NCBI GenBank assembly: GCA_964610905.1
Contig: CAZSYT010000007.1
Location: forward strand, 1-64,000
Reading direction: 5' to 3'
From: JAJZJT01 sp964610905
GTDB lineage: Bacteria > Actinomycetota > Acidimicrobiia > Acidimicrobiales > RAAP-2
Length of the DNA: 64,000 nt
Positions 7,704-15,806 of the stretch are shown one piece after another. The first letter of the stretch is position 1; each line of letters begins with the position of its first letter. Both the position numbers and the translations under genes were made by a program. The notes under the pieces were generated by a model that did not search any database, was not told where the DNA came from, and worked only from the letters and a program-made list of their open reading frames with translations.

Positions 7704-8687
7704 TCACTCCCACGTCGTCCGCACCCAGGCAACCAGGGCGTCAGCGATGGCCTGGGCGAGCAGGGGGGCGTGCTCGACGACGACCGAGGCGGGACCGACC
7801 TCGCAGATGACGGCGGGCATGCGGGTCTCACGCAGCACCGGTAGGGACATCCCGTGGGCGCCGCCGTCGGCGAGCGCGAGGGCGGTGGGGACGGTCGCCT
7901 GGATGAGCTCTGCGAGCTTGCGTCCGCCCGGGGACGTGTACCGGAAGCCGGCGTAGTAGGAGCTGGTGCAGCGCTCCCCCGTCGGGTCGAGGCGGAGGCA
8001 CAGGTACACCTCGGCGTCGGCCGCGTTCGCCTCGGCGGCCTGGCGCGACTCGTCGGGGTGGTGCAGCGCGACGACGACGGCGCGTTCTCGGCTGAGGATG
8101 CGGCGCAGGGCGGCGAGCGCCGCACCGAGCCCTCCCTCCTCGCCGATGGCCAGGCGTCGCCCGGCGAGCGTGCGGGGGGCCCGACGGAGCTGCTCGCGGT
8201 CGCGCACGGCGGTGACCAGCTCGGAGCCGCCGTGACGGCTTCCGAACCGCACCAGCTCGGTGATCGTGGAGCGTCCCGCGACACCGTCGTCGACGAGGCC
8301 GACGTTTCGCTGGAACTCGGCCAGGCCGGCCAGTGTCAGGTCACCGAAGATGCCGTCCACGCGACCCGTCTCGAAGCCGAGGGCGCTGAGCCGCTGCTGG
8401 AGCTCGGCCACGTCGTCGCCGCGGAGCATCGGCGTCCGGCGGTAGAGGAGCCGGTCACCGAGCGACCAGCCGGCCTCGACCAGGGCGGACCACGTCTGCG
8501 GTCCGCACACCCCGTCGACTCGGAGGCCGCGCCGGTGCTGGAAGGCCTCGACGGCCGTCCTCGTGCCGTCGTCGTACCGGCCGGGCTGGTCGGGACCGGT
8601 GGAGACACCAAGGGCGGCCAGTCGCCGCTGGACGTCGGCCACCGCCGGTCCGGTGTCGCCGGGGGCCAGGTGGACCTCGTCGGTCAC
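7704..8687 (-). CDS. CwlM-like protein: two peptidoglycan-binding domains plus degenerate amidase_3 domain
   Basis: In mycobacteria a homologue at this position, CwlM, regulates MurA and thereby peptidoglycan synthesis rather than acting mainly as a hydrolase. Two PG_binding_1 repeats (about residues 8-75 and 83-145, each with an LxxLG...DGxFG/PQT pattern) precede an N-acetylmuramoyl-L-alanine amidase fold (175-327). The amidase zinc ligands are not visible: the expected DPGHGG site reads LAIGEEGGLG, and the expected S-H-N site reads YLCLRLDP. The terminal VICEVGPAS keeps one glutamate. I infer a non-catalytic regulator or cell-wall sensor. GTG 8687 is the start. It is the last gene of the trxB-trxA run and converges on parB. 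Confidence 0.85.
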   Translation of the reverse strand: MTDEVHLAPGDTGPAVADVQRRLAALGVSTGPDQPGRYDDGTRTAVEAFQHRRGLRVDGVCGPQTWSALVEAGWSLGDRLLYRRTPMLRGDDVAELQQRLSALGFETGRVDGIFGDLTLAGLAEFQRNVGLVDDGVAGRSTITELVRFGSRHGGSELVTAVRDREQLRRAPRTLAGRRLAIGEEGGLGAALAALRRILSRERAVVVALHHPDESRQAAEANAADAEVYLCLRLDPTGERCTSSYYAGFRYTSPGGRKLAELIQATVPTALALADGGAHGMSLPVLRETRMPAVICEVGPASVVVEHAPLLAQAIADALVAWVRTTWE

Positions 8688-8742
8688 GGGCGTCGCCCGC
8701 CGACCCGTCCCCTCGGGCCGGCTTCCTGCCGGCCCGGCGCGC

Positions 8743-9069
8743 TCACAGGTGCGGAGCGAGCTCCTGGAGGAGGTGGCCCTTGCCCTTGGCGCCGACCAGT
8801 CGGGCGACGGGCTCGCCCTCCTTGAAGAGGATGAGCGTCGGGATGCTCATGACCTCGAAGCGCCGCGTGACGTCGAGGTTGTCGTCGATGTTGAGCTTGG
8901 CCACCTGCAGCTTGCCGGCCTGCTCCTCGGCGATCTCCTCGAGGATCGGCGCGATCATCTTGCACGGGCCACACCACTCGGCCCAGAAGTCCACCAGCAC
9001 GGGGACGTCGGACGCCTTGACATGCTCGTCAAAGCTAGCGTCGCTCAGGGTCGTGATCGTCTGGCTCAT
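8743..9069 (-). CDS. trxA: Thioredoxin
   Basis: Thioredoxin is a cytoplasmic dithiol reductant for ribonucleotide reductase, peroxiredoxins and other proteins. The 108-residue protein has the catalytic WCGPC motif at residues 32-36, the buried Asp of LVDFWAEW, and the cis-proline in SIPTLILF. Its length is that of classical thioredoxin. ATG 9069 is chosen because AAGGAG precedes it by eight bases and because the alignment begins there. It lies 166 bp downstream of trxB in the same direction, as in the mycobacterial trxB-trxC-cwlM cluster; nothing is recognised in that gap. Confidence 0.97.
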   Translation of the reverse strand: MSQTITTLSDASFDEHVKASDVPVLVDFWAEWCGPCKMIAPILEEIAEEQAGKLQVAKLNIDDNLDVTRRFEVMSIPTLILFKEGEPVARLVGAKGKGHLLQELAPHL

Positions 9070-9235
9070 CGCTTGGCGCTCCTTTGCAGCCGCTCCGGTC
9101 CGTCGCCGCCCGGGCTCCGAGTGGTCAACCCGGTCGGTCGGTGCTCCATTCCCGCTCCCAGCCGGGGGGAGCGCCCGCGCTGGTCCTCGAGAGCCACCGC
9201 CGTGCCCGTGCCGAGGCACCGTCCGCGCTCCCTCG

Positions 9236-10201
9236 TCAGGCGCCCTTGTGGCCGGCCTCGAGCCACCGCTCGGCGTCGAGCGCCGCCATGCAGCCCGACC
9301 CGGCCGCGGTGATCGCCTGGCGGTAGGCGTCGTCCTGCACGTCACCGCAGGCGAAGACGCCTTCGACGCTCGTTCGCGTGCCGTCGAAGGTCCGCACGTA
9401 GCCGTTGTCGCGCAGCTCGACCTGGCCGGCGAAGATCGCGGTGTTGGGCGAGTGGCCGATGGCGACGAACAGCCCGCTCAGCGGGAGCGAGGTCTCCTCG
9501 CCGGTGGTGACGTCGCGGACCGTCACGCCGCTCACGGCCGTGTCCCCCTCGACGTCCACGACGACGGCGTTCCACCGGAAGGTGATCTTGGGGTTGGCGA
9601 AGGCACGCTGCTGCATGACCTTCGAGGCGCGCAGCTCGCCGCGCCGGTGGACGACGGTGACCGAGTCGGCGAACTTGGTCAGGAAGAGCGCCTCCTCGAG
9701 GGCCGAGTCGCCCCCGCCCACCACCGCGATGTCCTTGCCCCTGAAGAAGAAGCCGTCGCACGTGGCGCACGTGGAGACCCCGTAGCCCAGGAGGCGCGCC
9801 TCGTTGGGCAGGCCGAGCATGATCGACTGCGCTCCCGTGGCGACGATGACGGCATCGGCGGTCACGTCCGGCTCGCCGGCGTGGTCGCCGGCCACCCACA
9901 GCCGGAAGGGTCGTTCCGCGAAGTCGACCTTGGTGACCTTGGCGGTCCGCAGCTCTGCGCCGAAGCGTTGCGCCTGGCCCCGGAAGGCGGCCATCAGCTC
10001 GGGACCCATCACCCCGTCGACGAACCCGGGGAAGTTCTCGACCTCCGTGGTGAGCATCAGCTGCCCGCCGGGCTGGTCGCTGGTCGAGGACGGCTCGCCC
10101 TCGATCACGAGCGGCTCGAGCTGGGCGCGTGCCGTGTAGATGGCCGCCGTCAGGCCCGCGGGGCCCGACCCGACGACGACGAGGTGTCGGTGCTCGCTCA
10201 T
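9236..10201 (-). CDS. trxB: Thioredoxin reductase (NADPH, FAD)
   Basis: TrxB transfers electrons from NADPH through FAD and a redox-active disulfide to thioredoxin. The 321-residue product has the N-terminal FAD motif VVGSGPAGLTAAIY, PGGQLMLTTEVENFPGF, the catalytic CATC (about residues 145-148) in CATCDGFFFRGKD, the NADPH motif AVVGGGDSALEEA, and the second FAD-binding motif GVFACGDVQDDAYRQAITAAGSG. ATG 10201 overlaps the stop of the preceding gene (ATGA), so translation is coupled. Length and motifs are standard for low-molecular-weight reductases. Confidence 0.97.
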   Translation of the reverse strand: MSEHRHLVVVGSGPAGLTAAIYTARAQLEPLVIEGEPSSTSDQPGGQLMLTTEVENFPGFVDGVMGPELMAAFRGQAQRFGAELRTAKVTKVDFAERPFRLWVAGDHAGEPDVTADAVIVATGAQSIMLGLPNEARLLGYGVSTCATCDGFFFRGKDIAVVGGGDSALEEALFLTKFADSVTVVHRRGELRASKVMQQRAFANPKITFRWNAVVVDVEGDTAVSGVTVRDVTTGEETSLPLSGLFVAIGHSPNTAIFAGQVELRDNGYVRTFDGTRTSVEGVFACGDVQDDAYRQAITAAGSGCMAALDAERWLEAGHKGA

Positions 10202-10608
10202 CGCGAGGCCCCCGCGGCCCGCCGCGGCGTCCGCCGCGCCCAGGCGGCGAGGCCAGCTCCCACGAAGACGGCCCCGACGAGGAGGTCCGAGGCCCACACC
10301 CGTCCGGAGAAGGCGTAGACGGTCAGGATCCGCACCAGCGCGACCGACAGGAGGACGGTGAGGACCAGGGACCCTGCTGCCACCACCACCCCGAAGACGA
10401 CCGCCCGGGCCGCCAGGGTCACCGGTCGCACGGTGCGGTCCCGCACGAGCGCGACCACCGACTCCACCGTGTCGGCCGCCCGCGACGCCAAGTCGGGGGA
10501 GCCGGGCACGGGAGGTGCGGCGGTCGTGCCGGTCGTGCCGGAGGCGCCGGCAGACGGGGGAGGGGCGGTCGGAGGCTCCGCCGGGGAGCCGTCGAGATCG
10601 TCGCTCAT
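10198..10608 (-). CDS. Small membrane protein with two predicted helices, function unknown
   Basis: This 136-residue protein has a Pro/Thr/Ala-rich N-terminal ~40 residues, a short amphipathic stretch (LASRAADTVESVVALVRDRTVRP), then two hydrophobic segments (AARAVVFGVVVAAGSLVLTVLLSVALVRI and LLVGAVFVGAGLAAWA) and a basic tail. It resembles phage-holin/Act-type small actinobacterial membrane proteins by topology only. It is coupled to trxB by a 4-base overlap and starts 34 bp after degV. In mycobacteria this slot between the murJ homologue and trxB holds sigM and its anti-sigma factor. This protein is not recognisably either. Confidence 0.75.
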   Translation of the reverse strand: MSDDLDGSPAEPPTAPPPSAGASGTTGTTAAPPVPGSPDLASRAADTVESVVALVRDRTVRPVTLAARAVVFGVVVAAGSLVLTVLLSVALVRILTVYAFSGRVWASDLLVGAVFVGAGLAAWARRTPRRAAGASR

Positions 10609-10642
10609 GCGGTCAGGCTAGCCGGCGCACCCGCCGACCTGG

Positions 10643-11476
10643 TCAGCCGCGTCGCAGCATGCACACGCCGATCGTGCCCGGCCCGGTGTGCGTGCCGACC
10701 ACCGGCCCGAGGTCGACCACGGTGGGCGGGACGGGGACGGCCTCGCCGAGCATGGCGAGGAAGACGTCGAGGTCCTCGGCGGCCCCGTCCAGCACGGCCA
10801 GGCGCTCGAGGTCGGTGGTGGCGTGCACCTTGTCTGCGAGGTAGCGGAGCGAGCGGGCCCGCGTCCGCTGCTTCGACTCCTCGCCGACGACCCCGTCACG
10901 GACCTGGATGACCGGCTTGATGGACAGGAGCGAGCCGAGGAGCGCCCGGGCTCCGCCGATGCGGCCGCCCTTCTCGAGGTGCTCGAGGGTGTCGACGACA
11001 CCGAGGACCTGCACGCGGGGGACGCACCCCTCGGCGCGGCCGGCGACGGCGTCGAGGTCGGCCCCGGTCGCTGCCGCCTCCGCAGCCTCGAGCACGGTCA
11101 GGCCCTCGCCCATGGTGACCGAACGCGAGTCGACGACGCGGACGGGGATGGGGCTGTCCTGGGCGCCGGCCTGGGCGGCCTGGAAGGTCGCCGACATGTC
11201 GGAGGAGATCGTGACGCACACGACCCCGTCGCACCCGTCCTCCGCCGCCTTGCGGTAGGCCTCGGCGAACGCTCCCGGGGAGGGAGCCGCCGTCTCGGGG
11301 AGGTCGGGGCTCGCCTTGCAGCGGGCCCAGAACTCGGCGGCCGGGAGCCCGGGCCAGCTGCTCAGCTCCTCCGAGCCGAAGCGGATCGTGAGCGGCACGA
11401 CGACGACCCCGTGCTCGCGGGCCAGCTCGGGGCTCAGGTCGCTGGCGCTATCGGTGACCACCTGTACCCGGCTCAT
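10643..11476 (-). CDS. DegV-family fatty-acid-binding protein
   Basis: DegV proteins (FakB-like) bind a fatty acid and, with the FakA kinase, allow its phosphorylation for phospholipid synthesis. The 277-residue product has the family start VQVVTDSASDLSPELA, VVPLTIRFG, the TAAPSPGAFAEAY loop, VVCVTISSDMSATFQAA, VRVVDSRSVTMGEG, EHLEKGGRIGGARALLGSLLSIKPVI and HTGPGTIGV at the C-terminus. No FakA partner lies in the window. It overlaps the 3' end of murJ by 29 bases, which indicates the same operon. Confidence 0.92.
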   Translation of the reverse strand: MSRVQVVTDSASDLSPELAREHGVVVVPLTIRFGSEELSSWPGLPAAEFWARCKASPDLPETAAPSPGAFAEAYRKAAEDGCDGVVCVTISSDMSATFQAAQAGAQDSPIPVRVVDSRSVTMGEGLTVLEAAEAAATGADLDAVAGRAEGCVPRVQVLGVVDTLEHLEKGGRIGGARALLGSLLSIKPVIQVRDGVVGEESKQRTRARSLRYLADKVHATTDLERLAVLDGAAEDLDVFLAMLGEAVPVPPTVVDLGPVVGTHTGPGTIGVCMLRRG

Positions 11477-13433
11477 CGGGTCCCTCCTCGTCCGGTCGAT
11501 CGCCTACGGGCCGCAGGTGGCGGCCGGTGCCTGCCCCCGGCGGGTCGAGTCTGTCACGGAACGGGCCGTCCGTCGGCCGTCGCGCCTTGGGTCGCTGACC
11601 GCTCCAGCGGACACCGGTGCCAGGGCGCGGTGCGGCCGGATCCGCGTCGGAGCCCGGCGGCGCACCGGGCTGGCCGGACCTCGCCCTCCCCGCCGAGGGG
11701 TGCCAGCGCGACGGGTGGGTCTCCGAGCCGGGTGGCTGGACGAGGACCGTCCGGGGCTCCACGGCCGGTGCGGCCGGCCCGCCGTCGGGCGTGTGCGCCG
11801 GAGGGCCTCGCCGGGCCTCGCGTGCGCCGAGCAGTGCGGCGGTGGCCAGGTAGACGACGCCGCCGGCGACGAGCGCGAGGAGGACGCGGAGGACGAGGCT
11901 GGCATCCGATCGGCCCCCGCTCACCCCCGAGGCCAGCACCATCACGACGCCCATGGCGGCGGTGGCGAGCGCGACCCGGCGCAGGGGGCGGGTGACCGCC
12001 CGGCCCCCGAGGCCGTCGATGCGTCGGTGCATGACCTCGAGGGCGGCGAGGGTGGCGACCGAGTAGCCGACGGTGAGCGACAGGGCGAGCCCTCGCACCC
12101 CGAGCGGACCGACGAGCGCGAGGGCGACGGCGACGGCGACGACGTTCTCGACGAGGTAGAGGAGGAAGGCGGTGCGCGTGTCCTGCATCGCCTGGAGGGC
12201 GCGTACGAGGTAGAAGAACAGGCTGTAGCCGGGGAGCCCGAGCGAGAAGAGGGCGAGGGTGGCGCCGGTCAGGCTGGCCGCCGCCGGGGTCTCCGCCCCG
12301 TGGGCGAGGAGCAGGTCGACGAGCGGGTGCGACAGCACGACCATGGCCACCGTGGCCGGCACGATGACGGCGAGCATCCCCCGCATCCCCTGCGCGAAGC
12401 GGCGTCGGAAGGCGACGACGTCGCCGACCGCCCAACGTGCCGCCAGTCCCGGCGTCACCGCGCTCATCACCGAGATGGCAACCACGCCGAAGGGGAGCTG
12501 GAAGAACGTGTAGGCGTAGGTGTAGGCGGACACGGCCCCGGGCGTCTTGATGCCGTCCGCCAGGGCGAGGACCAGCACCAGCACGAGCTGGTTGGCGACA
12601 ACCAGGGCGAAGGTCCAGCTCGCCAGGCGGACCACCGTGCGGAGCGCCTCGTTGCCCGGCTCCCAGTGGAAGCGGACGTGCAGGCCGGCTGCCCGCAGCG
12701 ACGGCGCGAGGAACGCCGCCTGCAGCAGGACACCGGCCGTGGTCCCGATGCCGAGGAGGACCAGGGCACCGTGGTGCGCCGCCACGCTCGCCAGCGTCGG
12801 GTGGGGCACGACGGCGTGGAACCACAGCAGGACGCCGATGGCGAGCACGTTGTTGACGATGGGGACGAACATCGGCGCGGCGAACCGCTCGCGGGCGTTC
12901 AGCAGTGCCGTGAAGAGCGAGAGCAGGCCGTAGCCGGCCAGCTGGGGGACGAACCACCGCAGCAGCTCGGTGGCCACCTGCTGCTGGGAGCGGACGTCCG
13001 GGCTCGAGTTGGCGACCGTGTAGAGGCGGACGATCTCGGGGGTGAGCACGAAGAACGCGACGGTGGCGACGGCCAGCAGCACCACGGTGGCGGTGGCCAC
13101 GGCCGAGATGGCCCGCCAGGCCTCGTCGGGGTCGCGGGTGGTGAGCCGGTCGACGAACACCGGGACGAACGTCGCGGCGAGGACCCCGCCGAGCACGATG
13201 TCGTGGATGATGTTGGGCGTGGTGTTGGCGAGGTTGTAGGCGTCCGCGAAGCCGGCCCCGCCGAGGGCGACCGTGACGGCCATCAGGCGCGCCACTCCGG
13301 TGACCCGCGACAGCGCCGTGCCGACCGCCATGCCGGTCGTCGCCCCGGCGATGCTGCCGCCGAAGGAGCGGGGCACCCGCGGACGGGCTCGGGACGGCCC
13401 GACCGCCACGCCGGAGGCACCGCGATCGGTCAC
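11448..13433 (-). CDS. murJ: MurJ/MviN lipid II flippase
   Basis: MurJ flips the peptidoglycan precursor lipid II across the membrane (MOP superfamily). The 661-residue protein shows the MviN core from about residue 25: MAVGTALSRVTGVARLMAV, GFADAYNLANTTPNIIHDIVLGGVLAATFVPVF, LLSLFTALLNARERFAAPMFVPIVNN, FFQLPFGVVAISVMSAVTPGLA and many hydrophobic segments, compatible with about 14 helices. After the last helix (VVYLATAALLGA) a ~130-residue Pro/Arg/Gly-rich hydrophilic tail follows. It is not the kinase-like domain of mycobacterial MviN. GTG 13433 overlaps the previous stop (GTGA). Between DUF6049 and degV it forms an envelope operon. Confidence 0.95.
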   Translation of the reverse strand: MTDRGASGVAVGPSRARPRVPRSFGGSIAGATTGMAVGTALSRVTGVARLMAVTVALGGAGFADAYNLANTTPNIIHDIVLGGVLAATFVPVFVDRLTTRDPDEAWRAISAVATATVVLLAVATVAFFVLTPEIVRLYTVANSSPDVRSQQQVATELLRWFVPQLAGYGLLSLFTALLNARERFAAPMFVPIVNNVLAIGVLLWFHAVVPHPTLASVAAHHGALVLLGIGTTAGVLLQAAFLAPSLRAAGLHVRFHWEPGNEALRTVVRLASWTFALVVANQLVLVLVLALADGIKTPGAVSAYTYAYTFFQLPFGVVAISVMSAVTPGLAARWAVGDVVAFRRRFAQGMRGMLAVIVPATVAMVVLSHPLVDLLLAHGAETPAAASLTGATLALFSLGLPGYSLFFYLVRALQAMQDTRTAFLLYLVENVVAVAVALALVGPLGVRGLALSLTVGYSVATLAALEVMHRRIDGLGGRAVTRPLRRVALATAAMGVVMVLASGVSGGRSDASLVLRVLLALVAGGVVYLATAALLGAREARRGPPAHTPDGGPAAPAVEPRTVLVQPPGSETHPSRWHPSAGRARSGQPGAPPGSDADPAAPRPGTGVRWSGQRPKARRPTDGPFRDRLDPPGAGTGRHLRPVGDRPDEEGPDEPGTGGHR

Positions 13434-15766
13434 GGCTGCGCCTCGGGACCGTCCGGGGCGGTTCGCCGGGCAGCTCGCCTGCGTACCCCCGTGCGTACCC
13501 ACCAGCCGACGAGCACGGCGATCGCTCCCAGCGTGAGCAGGACGCCGACCACCGACGTCGCCGTCGACCGCACGCTCAGGACGCCGTCGGTGAGCACGAG
13601 CCCACCGGTGGGGGAGCGGACCTCGACCTCGACCTTGAACTCGCCGGAGACGCGCGTCCGCACGTCCACGTAGACGACGTTGGTCGAGTGGTCGAGGTCG
13701 ACGGGCTGGGAGATGCGGGTCTGGCCGTTGGTGAAGATGAGCTTGTCGCTGGAGAGCGTGAGCACGGCCGAGACCGGGAAGGTGGCGGCCGAGTCGATGG
13801 TGACCGGGATGCGGGCCTTGCGGGAGGTCAGGGTCAGGCTCTGGTCGCCAGAGACCCCGAAGGTGGCGAGCTGGTCGTCGAGGGCCCGGCCGGCGGCGGT
13901 GGCGAGGCGTGCCTGCTCCGGTGGGCGCAGCCCGGCCGCCTCGCTCGAGAGCACGAGGTCGGAGAGGCGGCGCACCAGCTTCTGGGCCGTCGCTCCCGAC
14001 CCGGCCAGCGCCGACGAGAAGGAGCCGATCCGCTGGCGGACGCCGCGGATCGCCGCCGCCGGGAGCGGCGAGCCGCTCGTGCCGGCAGCGTCGAGCCGGC
14101 AGGACGGGCAGGCCGACGCGACCGGGAACGTCGTGAAGATCCCCGACAGGGTGACGGGCTCGACCACCGGGTCGCTCCCCAGCCCGCCGAGCAGCGTGTC
14201 GAGGAAGGCGCCCCGGGGCGACCACCCGGCCGGCGGCACGGCGACGACCGCTCGGGGCACCGTCTCGTTGGGGGCCTCGAAGTAGACCTGGGCGAGCTCG
14301 GCGAGGAGCTGGTGGGCGGCGAGCACGGGGTTCCCGGGGTCGGCGCCGAACCGGACGGTGAGGTCGGCGTCCGACGGCATCACCGTCACCGTCGTCGCGC
14401 GGCCGGCGTCGACGGCGAACGGCGTGGCCGTCGATCCCCCGGCGGGGGACCGGCTGGTCGTCGACGTGGTGACGTCGTTGCCCGGGACGACGACGTGGGA
14501 GTACCCGGCGGCGCCGAGGGCGTCGAGCGCCGCGGGGTCGAGCGGGCCGGTGCCCACCCAGGTCGACCGGGCAGCCGTCGCGGCCGGAGCGGGGAGCAGG
14601 CCGGCGATCGCCTGGCGGCCGCTCGTCGTCTGGGCGTCGAGCTCGCCGGCGAGCCCGGAGGCCACGAGGGCGGGAACGTCGACCGAGGTGTAGGTCCCCG
14701 CCAGGACCTCGTGGGCCTGTCCGGCGAGCACCTGGCGCAGGGCGCCCGCGAGGGTCGGGGTGCCGCCGCCGAGGACGGACTGGGCCGTCTGGCCGCTCAG
14801 CGCCACGGTGGCGTCGACCGACGGGTGGCGCGCGAACGCCGTCGTCGCGCCCTTCAACGCCTCGAGCTGGGACGTCGGCACCGGGGCGAGCGCGGCCAGC
14901 GGGTCGCGTCGGACCGCGGCCGCCGAGGCGCCCGACGCGTGCCGCGTCACGTCGAAGGGGACCACGGTGGCGACCCGGAGCCGCTGGGTGCCGGTGGTCG
15001 TCCCCAGGTAGACGAGGTCGGTCGTGAGGGCGTCGACCGTCCTGCCGGTCGAGGTCTCGACCAGGGAGACCCGCATCGGGTAGACGCCGTCGGGGAACGC
15101 CTGGCAGCCGCTGGAGCGCAGCACGACGGTGAAGGGCGCGGCCGTCGGCGTGCTGCTCCCGGTGCCCGTCCCCGTCGCGCCCGTCCCCGTCGCGCCCGTC
15201 GCACCGGTCGGAGCCCCGGGCACCTCGACCGGCAGGGCGAGGGCGACCGTGCCTCGAGCGGCACCGGCAGCCGGGGGGAGCGACGACCACGGCAGTGCCG
15301 TCGGCGTCCGGGCGGCGGGCACGCCCACCGGCCCCTGGCCGGCGAGCGCCTGGTCGAAGGCGGAGACGCTCGAGAGGCAGCCGTAGACGGCGAGATCGAT
15401 GGACAGGGACGAGGGTGGGGGCGTCGACGCCCCCAGGCGGAGCTGGAGCGAGAACGTCTGGCCCGGTCCGACCCAGCTCGACTGGGAGACGAGCACGAGC
15501 GCGGGGCCCGACGGTGACCGCACGAGCACGGGCGAGGCGGGCGGGCCCGGCGAGGCGCCGGCCGTCGGGGCCGCCGCCACCAGCGCGAGCAGGGTGGCCG
15601 ACCCGGCGAGCGCGGCCCACGCGGTCCAGCGGCGGTGCCCTCCGTCCCGCCGGCGGGGTCGGTGCCGCCGGCGGGGTCGGTGCCGCAGACGCAGCCCCGA
15701 CCGCCGTGACACTGCGCCTGGGGTATGGCCGTCGCGCCCCTCCGCGCTGCCTGCATGCCGGTCCAC
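13430..15766 (-). CDS. DUF6049-family secreted/anchored envelope protein
   Basis: The 778-residue product has a basic N-terminus with Arg/His repeats, a signal sequence near residues 48-72 (AWAALAGSATLLALVAAAPTAGA), a large Ala/Gly/Thr/Ser-rich extracytoplasmic region, and one C-terminal membrane helix (VVGVLLTLGAIAVLVGWWV) followed by a short Arg-rich tail. Actinobacterial proteins of this family sit directly upstream of murJ (Rv3909 position in M. tuberculosis), and their biochemical role is not established. A GATGTGATGTG repeat lies around residues 190-205. GTG 15766 is the longest start. A later GTG (15712, VSRRSG) is possible and would still keep the signal sequence. Confidence 0.85.
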   Translation of the reverse strand: MDRHAGSAEGRDGHTPGAVSRRSGLRLRHRPRRRHRPRRRDGGHRRWTAWAALAGSATLLALVAAAPTAGASPGPPASPVLVRSPSGPALVLVSQSSWVGPGQTFSLQLRLGASTPPPSSLSIDLAVYGCLSSVSAFDQALAGQGPVGVPAARTPTALPWSSLPPAAGAARGTVALALPVEVPGAPTGATGATGTGATGTGTGSSTPTAAPFTVVLRSSGCQAFPDGVYPMRVSLVETSTGRTVDALTTDLVYLGTTTGTQRLRVATVVPFDVTRHASGASAAAVRRDPLAALAPVPTSQLEALKGATTAFARHPSVDATVALSGQTAQSVLGGGTPTLAGALRQVLAGQAHEVLAGTYTSVDVPALVASGLAGELDAQTTSGRQAIAGLLPAPAATAARSTWVGTGPLDPAALDALGAAGYSHVVVPGNDVTTSTTSRSPAGGSTATPFAVDAGRATTVTVMPSDADLTVRFGADPGNPVLAAHQLLAELAQVYFEAPNETVPRAVVAVPPAGWSPRGAFLDTLLGGLGSDPVVEPVTLSGIFTTFPVASACPSCRLDAAGTSGSPLPAAAIRGVRQRIGSFSSALAGSGATAQKLVRRLSDLVLSSEAAGLRPPEQARLATAAGRALDDQLATFGVSGDQSLTLTSRKARIPVTIDSAATFPVSAVLTLSSDKLIFTNGQTRISQPVDLDHSTNVVYVDVRTRVSGEFKVEVEVRSPTGGLVLTDGVLSVRSTATSVVGVLLTLGAIAVLVGWWVRTGVRRRAARRTAPDGPEAQP
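15651..15686. repeat. 18-bp tandem repeat, two copies
   Basis: CGGCGGGGTCGGTGCCGC occurs twice in tandem inside the N-terminal coding region of the DUF6049 gene. It encodes duplicated RHRPRR-like blocks on the minus strand before the signal peptide. It is probably a slippage product. Confidence 0.85.
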
Positions 15767-15793
15767 TTCGCCGGCAGCCTACGCCAGGCGCAC

Positions 15794-15799
15794 TACCCT
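15794..15799 (+). promoter_or_regulatory. -10 hexamer of cca, probably leaderless
   Basis: TACCCT ends seven bases before the GTG of cca. A start site at or next to the GTG would make the mRNA leaderless. There is no Shine-Dalgarno sequence in the 40-bp divergent gap. The same hexamer and spacing precede the DUF5318 gene. Confidence 0.6.
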
Positions 15800-15806
15800 C
15801 GGCACC

